Notes under the pieces: model-generated
Told to the model about the DNA's origin: nothing
The model's database searches: none
Seen by the model: the letters and a program-made list of their open reading frames with translations, nothing else
Translations under genes and position numbers: made by a program
NCBI GenBank assembly: GCA_013152695.1
Contig: JAADFV010000464.1
Coordinates: 1-11,235 of the forward strand
Direction: 5' to 3'
Source of the DNA: Chloroflexota bacterium
GTDB taxonomy: Bacteria > Chloroflexota > Anaerolineae > J102
DNA length: 11,235 nt
Shown here: piece by piece, positions 6,394-11,235 of the stretch
Numbering within the stretch: position 1 is the first letter of the stretch
Layout: each line of letters opens with the position of its first letter

Positions 6394-7937
6394 GATTGGG
6401 TCTCCACACTCTTTTGAATATCTTCTAAGCGGGTTCCGGTCATCATCAGGCCGACAGTATCAATATCAACGGTTCTAGGATCGACAATGCCCATAATTTT
6501 GCCTTCAAAAATAACGGCAATGCGATCACTAAGTGAGAAAAGTTCCTCCAATTCTTCGGAAATCAACAGAATTGCCGTGCCTGCTTCGCGCTGTGCCAGC
6601 AAAAGCTTTTGGATCGCCTCAATAGCGCCAACATCGAGGCCCCGTGTCGGTTGTACGGCTACAATCAGTTGCGGATTAGCCGAAATCTCACGAGCGAGAA
6701 TAACCTTTTGTAAATTGCCACCCGAGAGATTGCGCACCACGGTCTTCACGCTGGGCGCAAGGATATCGTAAGCCTCTTTCAGTTTGCGCGCATAGGCTCG
6801 GGCATTATTCCGATTGATCGTAATGCCATTACCGATCGGTTCCTCGTAATAGCACTTCATGATCGTGTTGTCAGTAATCGACAGGTCGGGTGCAGTGCCT
6901 ACACGAGTACGATCTTCGGGGATATGAGATACATTGGCTTTAATTGCCTTCGCCGGCGAGGCATTCGCCAATTCCTCACCATTGATCAGAATACTTCCTT
7001 GCGCAGGACGAAGCCCCGTAATACATTCGGCCAACTCACTCTGACCATTACCAGAAATACCGGCAATACCCAAAATCTCACCCTGATGCACATCGAAGGA
7101 AACGCCGCGCAGGGCAGGTACGCCCCGGTTATTGAGAGCATGCAGGTCTCGTACCGAAAGCACGACATCACCCGGTTCCTGATCTTTCTTCTTAACACTG
7201 AACACAACGTCACGACCGACCATCAGTTGTGCCAGTTTACGACGATTCAAACCAGTGATGTCGATCCCTTCTGCCGTCACCTTTCCCTTACGCAATACGG
7301 TAATACGGTCTGCAACCGCTTCCACCTCTTGCAGCTTGTGGCTGATAAAGATGATCGACTTTCCCTGCTCCACCAAAGAGCGCATCGTCGCCATCAGGTC
7401 GTCGATCTCTTGAGGTGCCAGCACGGCTGTTGGTTCATCCAGGATCAAGATCTCAGCCCCACGATATAAAGTCTTGAGAATTTCTACGCGTTGCTGCTCC
7501 CCTACAGAAAGCTGCCAAATCATTGCCTCAGGATCCACACGTAAACCAAACTGCTCCTGAAGTTCCACTATTTTCTTATCCAACTTTTTCAAATTCATGA
7601 AAAAGCGCGGTTCGTCCAACCCCAACAAGATATTTTCTGTGACGGTTTGGGTGGGTACCAGCATAAAATGCTGATGTACCATACCAATACCTTTATCAAT
7701 AGCATCTTTGGGCGAATTAAAGTGCACTACTTCGCCATGAACCTTGATCGTGCCCGAGGTCTGCCGATAAAGACCGGAGAGAACGTTCATCAAGGTGCTT
7801 TTGCCTGCACCGTTTTCGCCCAGTAAGGCATGAATTTCACCTTGTTTGAGGGTAAAATTCACATGGTCATTCGCCAGTACGCCAGGAAAGCGAATGACTA
7901 TGTCGTTCATTTCAACAGCATAGGGTGTGTCGCCCAT
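6390..7937 (-). CDS. Nucleoside ABC transporter ATP-binding protein (double NBD, NupO-like)
   Basis: This 515-residue protein carries two fused nucleotide-binding domains and energises uptake at the inner face of the membrane. Numbered from the ATG at 7937, NBD1 has Walker A GENGAGKST (40-48), signature LSVGEQQ (143-149), Walker B ILILDEPT (163-170) and switch His200. NBD2 keeps the signature LSGGNLQ (404-410), but its Walker A is GISGNGQSE (Lys to Gln), its Walker B ends VAVQPT (Glu to Gln), and Glu replaces the switch His. This asymmetry is normal for the RbsA/MglA/NupO family, where only NBD1 is a full ATPase site. I chose the ATG at 7937 because it has AGGGA 7 bases upstream and the domain starts soon after. 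The frame extends to a TTG at 7973, which lies within the upstream hairpin. It follows the terminator-like hairpin after the binding-protein gene. Confidence 0.93.
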   Translation of the reverse strand: MGDTPYAVEMNDIVIRFPGVLANDHVNFTLKQGEIHALLGENGAGKSTLMNVLSGLYRQTSGTIKVHGEVVHFNSPKDAIDKGIGMVHQHFMLVPTQTVTENILLGLDEPRFFMNLKKLDKKIVELQEQFGLRVDPEAMIWQLSVGEQQRVEILKTLYRGAEILILDEPTAVLAPQEIDDLMATMRSLVEQGKSIIFISHKLQEVEAVADRITVLRKGKVTAEGIDITGLNRRKLAQLMVGRDVVFSVKKKDQEPGDVVLSVRDLHALNNRGVPALRGVSFDVHQGEILGIAGISGNGQSELAECITGLRPAQGSILINGEELANASPAKAIKANVSHIPEDRTRVGTAPDLSITDNTIMKCYYEEPIGNGITINRNNARAYARKLKEAYDILAPSVKTVVRNLSGGNLQKVILAREISANPQLIVAVQPTRGLDVGAIEAIQKLLLAQREAGTAILLISEELEELFSLSDRIAVIFEGKIMGIVDPRTVDIDTVGLMMTGTRLEDIQKSVETQS

Positions 7938-7958
7938 GGAGTGTTCCCTGCAAGGTAC

Positions 7959-7993
7959 AAAAAGCCAGGGCAATTATTGAAATCGCCCTGGCT
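7959..7993 (-). terminator. Intra-operon hairpin with T-tract (partial terminator or mRNA end)
   Basis: On the minus strand AGCCAGGGC and GCCCTGGCT (7985-7993 and 7963-7971) form a perfect 9-base stem. It can be lengthened by three more pairs after one mismatch, leaving a 5-base loop (7976-7980). TTTTT (7963-7959) follows. It lies 17 bases after the stop of the binding-protein gene and before the ATPase gene. This is the usual place for an element that keeps binding-protein mRNA more abundant than transporter mRNA, by partial termination or by blocking 3' decay. Confidence 0.8.
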
Positions 7994-8010
7994 GTGGCGG
8001 AAAGTGAGTG

Positions 8011-9264
8011 TTAGTTCAGTTCTGGCAATTCAGCGGTGATGTTTTGATTCCACCAGTACATGCAGATCTTGCAGTCGCTACCGAATTGCTTGAAGCCGTC
8101 AAGGTCAGCTTGCTCCAGGCTTTGGCCTTCTGGAACAACGACGTTACCTTGATTGTCGATGATGGGGCCGGAGAATACGTCGAAACGATTCAATTCACCG
8201 GAGAGGAATTTTTCGTAGGTTTCGCGAATCATGGCCAGTTCATCGGCAGGTAGCTCTGCTACGCCCGGCTGAAGTTCTTCACCCTCGCCGAAGCCGTAGA
8301 GCCCCAGACCACCTGAATCAGCATCGAAGTATTCCCAGCCACCTTTCCAGGTGCCCGCTCGCGACTCCTCGACGATTCTGGCATAAACCGGACCCCAATT
8401 CCAGTACATGGAAGTCAGACAGGCAGGGACGGTACAATTGTATTGATAGTCGTAAGTAATACCCCATTTCCCTTCGGGTGCAGCTTCGGCCGGGGCAGGT
8501 GTGTCAGCACCCGTCATTACGACCTGAATACCACTGTCGAACAAGGAAGACGCTGCCTCTTTTTCCAGGATGGGATCATGCCAGGTGTGGATCCAGCGTA
8601 CATCAATTTTACATTCTGGGCAGGTTTTTTGTACGCCCAAAGCAAACGCATTCCCCAAACGCAATTCTTCAGGAATTGGGAAGGTCGCAATGTATCCTAT
8701 TCTGGGATTACCATCCATTTTGGCGCGCGATCCGGCAATCATACCGGCTACATACTTCATATCTTCCATCGCGCCCATGAGATTACCAAAGTTTTCGCCA
8801 TTCGCTTTGTAGCCGGTGAGGTGAATGATGTCAACATCAGGAAATTCGTTAGCTACAGTTTCTGAGGGATCCATGTAACCGAACGAAGTGGTAAAAATGA
8901 CATCGAAGCCTTTGCGGGCCAGGGAGCGAATCACTTGCTCTGCATCCGCGCCTTCGGCAACGTTTTCGACATAGGCAGTGTGAACATTATCGACATGTTG
9001 CTCGACATACTGACGTCCGACATCATGAGCCTGGGTCCAACCACCATCGTCATGGGGGCCGACATAGACAAAGGCAACGTTATATTTTCCTTCTTCGGTT
9101 GTGGGAATTTGGTATCCCCCGGTGGATTCGGCTGGCGCTGCTGGGGCAGATTCTGCTGGCTGTTGTTCCTCAGCCGGCGCGGCCGGCGCCGTCGCACAGG
9201 CAGATAATAGCAGGGCCACTGCCACAATCAGAATGAGCGAAAACCAAAGATAAGATTTTTTCAT
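8011..9264 (-). CDS. BMP-family nucleoside-binding lipoprotein
   Basis: This is a 417-residue substrate-binding lipoprotein of a nucleoside ABC importer, anchored outside the membrane. The signal peptide ends LLLSAC, a lipobox with Cys23 as the lipidated residue. A low-complexity Ala/Pro/Glu spacer (24-46) follows. The BMP/PnrA-like domain runs from about 60, with GGWTQAHDVGR (74-84) and GYKANGEN (151-158, the usual ligand-hinge region). Cysteines in close pairs (215/218, 277/282, 398/401) could form disulfides, which suits an exported protein. The ATG at 9264 has GGAGG 9 bases upstream and gives a perfect lipoprotein signal. The frame is open to 9441, but that part is non-coding leader. A consensus promoter lies about 95 bases upstream, and a terminator-like hairpin follows the gene, so this is probably the most strongly expressed cistron of the cluster. 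Substrate as nucleoside is by family and by the linked deaminase. Confidence 0.93.
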   Translation of the reverse strand: MKKSYLWFSLILIVAVALLLSACATAPAAPAEEQQPAESAPAAPAESTGGYQIPTTEEGKYNVAFVYVGPHDDGGWTQAHDVGRQYVEQHVDNVHTAYVENVAEGADAEQVIRSLARKGFDVIFTTSFGYMDPSETVANEFPDVDIIHLTGYKANGENFGNLMGAMEDMKYVAGMIAGSRAKMDGNPRIGYIATFPIPEELRLGNAFALGVQKTCPECKIDVRWIHTWHDPILEKEAASSLFDSGIQVVMTGADTPAPAEAAPEGKWGITYDYQYNCTVPACLTSMYWNWGPVYARIVEESRAGTWKGGWEYFDADSGGLGLYGFGEGEELQPGVAELPADELAMIRETYEKFLSGELNRFDVFSGPIIDNQGNVVVPEGQSLEQADLDGFKQFGSDCKICMYWWNQNITAELPELN

Positions 9265-9437
9265 GACGCAATTCCTCCGTTTTAGAGACAGGAACTTCGA
9301 GAACGAAGTGGGTAAAGAGACAGTTGTAGTGTGCAACGAGGCACAGGAACATGTTTGCAATATACAACGACCCTTATTCTTTGTCAAAACAGACCAATTA
9401 AAAGAGGTGAGAGGGGGCAGAATTATGAGTTTCTTGG
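9265..9437 (-). other. Intergenic leader region upstream of the binding-protein gene
   Basis: Apart from the promoter, the expected transcribed leader (about 9352-9265) contains a perfect hairpin ACTTCG/CGAAGT with a 4-base loop (9294-9309) and the direct repeat ACAGGAAC (plus strand, 9288-9295 and 9343-9350). The GGAGG of the next gene is at 9274-9278. I looked for the conserved core of purine riboswitches and did not see it. No clear terminator follows the upstream gene. Confidence 0.4.
9359..9387 (-). promoter_or_regulatory. Promoter of the nucleoside uptake cluster (sigma70-type)
   Basis: On the minus strand TTGACA (9387-9382) and TATATT (9364-9359) are separated by 17 bases. A start near 9352 would give a leader of about 88 bases before the binding-protein ATG. 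The boxes are read directly, and activity is inferred from their quality and position. Confidence 0.8.
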
Positions 9438-11003
9438 TCAAACGAGGATGATGGGTAAGTAGAGCGGTATGGGCGTGGGGGAAGGGGTGAAGCTAGGGAT
9501 AGAAGTCGCGGTAGCAGAGGCAGTCTGCGTTGGGGGGATGGTCGCTGTTGCCGTCACGGTCGGGCTGGGAGTCGAGGTCGCGGTATCAGTAGGAGTTGGG
9601 GTGGGCGTGGTAGTGGCAGTAAAAGTTGATGTGGGGGTGGGAGTGACTGTAGGTGTAGGTGTGGCGGGGGGTGGTTGGAAACGGATGCGAAGGCGTGGAC
9701 CAAAGTAAGGATATTCATGAGCATCGAAGATGAGGAGCTGGGAGTTGCCCCCATTGATGTTGGCCTTCAGGCCGATGCCATAAACCGGTTTCTCAGCGTC
9801 TACCCATGCTTGTACCAGGGAGGTGAGATCAAAGCTAAGCCAATCACCGGCCGAGGTGAGATCACTGACGTGTTGTGAAGCATAACTATCACCCCATAGG
9901 TCGCGGGAATTGGCTGCCGTGACAGTCGTTTCATCCCATAGTTGTGTCAGTTCATGGGCGGTAATGCTCAGGGTAGATAAATTCTGTACAGATTTGATAT
10001 GGAGGGCTAATTCGGCCTGATAAATCGTGGAAGTGGGAGGGATATCACTAAGGAAAAAGCCACCTACCAAGATTCGTTGCTCGCCCAGGCCTGGTTGATT
10101 TCCCAGATGTAGCTCAATCTCCCGACCGAAATTCGTATCGGCTTGGCGTTGTATGGTATAGGCATCAGCGCTAGCACCAAGTTCGACAATAATACCCTCA
10201 GGTACTTCTGTGGGCATGAGCGTTGGGGTCTGCGTGGGGACGGGTGTTGCTGTGACGGAAGAGGTAGGCGTGGAGGTGGGAGTGGTGGTAGGTGTGGTGG
10301 TAGGTGAGGGACTCGGGCTGGGTGTGGCCGTGATCGTCGCCGTTTTCAGGCTATCTGCGCCTGTAGCAACATTGACACGGATCATCAAGTGCCCAACCTC
10401 CTCGGGATTAGGCCAAAAGCTGTAGTGTTCCTGCCAGGTACTGAAGCGTTCCCCATAAAAATTACGATTGACTTCTATATTGGTGCTATCATCCAGGCGC
10501 AACAAAGGAGGCAAGAGCCATGGAAGGTCTTGGGAGACAAGGGAAAGGATGAAACTCTCATTGGAACCTTCGACGATCCAGGGGGGTGTCAAGGGTACCT
10601 CGTACCAACCGGCGCCATCAAGAGGGAGACGAACACTCCAGGTGCGGTAGGGATCGCCAGAATTGGCAGGGCGATTTTGAGACATGCTTTCGATGCGCAC
10701 AAAGAGGGGGAGAGAACGGGGGGTATCATCTTGAGGTTCGAGATAGAGGGCGAGGGAGTCAACTCGTACAGGTGTTTCCAGACCGAGAATGTCGAGGCGT
10801 ACGGCCACTGATCGCACCTCGGTGCTGGTGTTGGTGAGGGCAATGGTATGGGTTCCAACTGTACCACTGTCATTATGCAGTTGAGTGAAACCGCGAGGCT
10901 CTGCCTGCACTTGAGGATGAGAAAAGAGGGTAAGCAGGACAGAGATGAAGATAAGGGAGAAGAGGGTAAGACGGAGTCGCCGGGAAAAAGGAAACATAAG
11001 CAC
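9438..11003 (-). CDS. Exported Thr/Pro-rich protein with DNRLRE-like domain
   Basis: This is a 521-residue surface or secreted protein. A signal peptide spans about 1-34 (basic RRLRL, then a hydrophobic core ending VQA). Residues 36-215 look beta-rich with no family I recognise. Residues 221-267 are a Thr/Pro/Ser linker. Residues 272-442 resemble the DNRLRE/CBM96-type beta-sandwich (ASADAYTIQ start, LWDETTVTAANS, FDLTSLVQAWVD, YGIGLKA, GPRLRIRF end), a module often found in exported, carbohydrate-associated proteins. A second Thr/Pro linker (444-512) leads to the terminal PLYLPIILV. The role is unknown. Binding of surface or extracellular polymer is an inference. The start is uncertain: GTG at 11003 or ATG at 10997, neither with a clear Shine-Dalgarno, so coupling to the preceding gene only 4 bases away is likely. 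The linkers use many different Thr and Pro codons. Confidence 0.82.
   Translation of the reverse strand: MLMFPFSRRLRLTLFSLIFISVLLTLFSHPQVQAEPRGFTQLHNDSGTVGTHTIALTNTSTEVRSVAVRLDILGLETPVRVDSLALYLEPQDDTPRSLPLFVRIESMSQNRPANSGDPYRTWSVRLPLDGAGWYEVPLTPPWIVEGSNESFILSLVSQDLPWLLPPLLRLDDSTNIEVNRNFYGERFSTWQEHYSFWPNPEEVGHLMIRVNVATGADSLKTATITATPSPSPSPTTTPTTTPTSTPTSSVTATPVPTQTPTLMPTEVPEGIIVELGASADAYTIQRQADTNFGREIELHLGNQPGLGEQRILVGGFFLSDIPPTSTIYQAELALHIKSVQNLSTLSITAHELTQLWDETTVTAANSRDLWGDSYASQHVSDLTSAGDWLSFDLTSLVQAWVDAEKPVYGIGLKANINGGNSQLLIFDAHEYPYFGPRLRIRFQPPPATPTPTVTPTPTSTFTATTTPTPTPTDTATSTPSPTVTATATIPPTQTASATATSIPSFTPSPTPIPLYLPIILV
9468..9674 (-). repeat. Low-complexity region coding the C-terminal Thr/Pro linker
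   Basis: About 69 codons of mostly Thr, Pro, Ala and Ser, with Thr-Pro and Ala-Thr alternation. All four Thr codons and several Pro codons are mixed, so the repeat is kept at protein level and not as a recent DNA tandem copy. The plus strand of this stretch gives a long Val/Gly frame that is only its shadow. Confidence 0.8.
10203..10343 (-). repeat. Low-complexity region coding the internal Thr/Pro linker
   Basis: About 47 codons of Thr, Pro and Ser separate the unassigned N-terminal region from the DNRLRE-like domain of the same protein. The composition is like the C-terminal linker and like the tail of the upstream partial gene, typical of extended, possibly O-glycosylated spacers in surface proteins. 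Confidence 0.78.
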
Positions 11004-11007
11004 CGAG

Positions 11008-11235
11008 TTAAGGATGGAAGCGGAGTGTCAGGGGGAGGAAAAGCTGTGGGGGAGTAGGGGTGGGGCTAAGGGTGGCCGTAGCCGTAGCGCTCGGAGTGAT
11101 TGTAGGCGTCGCTGTGGTGGTGAACGTTGGCGTGACGGTCGGGCTTGGTGTGACGGTGGCGGTTGCCGTGGCAGTGGGTGTGAGTGTCGCCGTAGGAGTG
11201 GCAGTCACTTCAGGGCAGTTTGGCACTTTGATCGC
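11008..11235 (-). CDS. 3' end of an exported Thr/Pro-rich protein (partial)
   Basis: The frame is open to the right window edge and ends with TAA at 11008, so 75 codons of the C-terminus are seen and the start is missing. An internal GTG at 11226 is unlikely to be the true start because the frame continues upstream and the visible part is only a tail. It consists of a few ordinary residues (VPNCPEV), about 53 residues of Thr/Pro/Ala/Ser linker, and the terminal PPQLFLPLTLRFHP. The linker and the final x-L-F-L-P-L-x-L match those of the next gene, which starts 4 bases later. The two are probably one transcript and may be functionally related surface proteins. Confidence 0.72.
   Translation of the reverse strand, partial: AIKVPNCPEVTATPTATLTPTATATATVTPSPTVTPTFTTTATPTITPSATATATLSPTPTPPQLFLPLTLRFHP
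11047..11205 (-). repeat. Low-complexity region coding the Thr/Pro tail of the partial gene
   Basis: About 53 codons of Thr, Ala, Pro and Ser in a Thr-Pro and Ala-Thr pattern, with a cluster of aromatic-free, uncharged residues. It is separated from the stop codon by the short hydrophobic tail. The codon mixture is similar to that of the linkers in the neighbouring gene. Confidence 0.75.

Noticed and set aside
6390..7937. Degenerate second nucleotide-binding domain as a sign of a broken gene
   Set aside because: The loss of Walker A Lys, catalytic Glu and switch His in the second domain is normal in RbsA/MglA/NupO-type ATPases.
9265..9352. Purine riboswitch in the leader of a purine nucleoside operon
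   Set aside because: The conserved junction and loop sequences of the purine aptamer are not visible. Only a small hairpin is present.
9265..9441. N-terminal extension of the binding-protein frame
   Set aside because: The ATG at 9264 has a good GGAGG and starts a perfect lipoprotein signal. The upstream part contains the promoter.
9469..9708. Plus-strand frame coding a Val/Gly-rich repetitive protein, with a similar one at 10210-10425
   Set aside because: These are the antisense of the Thr/Pro linkers. The minus-strand frames have a signal peptide, a recognisable domain and a matching tail.

Overview
The window most likely comes from a member of the Chloroflexota (Anaerolineae/Caldilineae-like). 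This is inferred from the style of the genes, since there is no rRNA or marker gene here. The clues are two neighbouring exported proteins with long Thr/Pro linkers that end in a short hydrophobic x-L-[YF]-L-P-[IL]-x-L tail, a DNRLRE-type domain between such linkers, a nucleoside-type BMP/ABC importer, and short tandem repeats of 7-8 bases near a gene end. All protein genes lie on the minus strand. The only plus-strand gene is a tRNA.

Right part, read in the direction of transcription (descending coordinates): the 3' end of an exported Thr/Pro-rich protein (11235-11008) is followed after 4 bases by an exported protein with an unassigned N-terminal beta-rich region and a DNRLRE-like domain (11003-9438). 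A 173-base gap then carries a strong sigma70-type promoter (TTGACA, 17 bases, TATATT).

Central part: this promoter faces a nucleoside uptake and salvage cluster. It contains a BMP-family substrate-binding lipoprotein (9264-8011), a hairpin with a T-tract that probably works as a partial terminator, a double ATPase (7937-6390), two permeases (6393-5290 and 5258-4299), an exported clan GH-A-like protein (4179-2878) and an adenosine deaminase-family enzyme (2891-1755). The ATPase and first permease overlap by ATGA. The exported hydrolase-like gene and the deaminase gene overlap by 14 bases. The simplest reading is that purine nucleosides are bound outside, imported and deaminated to inosine-type products. 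The exported hydrolase-like protein is the unexplained member and could act on a nucleoside-containing or glycosidic substrate outside the cell.

Left part: an OsmC/Ohr-family thiol peroxidase-like gene (1641-1216) runs convergently into tRNA-Lys(UUU) (1098-1170, plus strand). The tRNA has a near-perfect promoter and a rho-independent terminator whose T-tract overlaps the osmC stop codon. Beyond it lies a PlsC-like acyltransferase (990-178), whose last codons are made of a degenerate 7-base tandem repeat. A separate degenerate 8-base repeat occupies the window edge.

I see no transposase, CRISPR array, phage gene or integration site. The most unusual items are the hydrolase-like gene inside the nucleoside operon with its odd, structured 5' end, the shared C-terminal tail of the two Thr/Pro-rich proteins, and the short repeats that have grown into the acyltransferase coding end.
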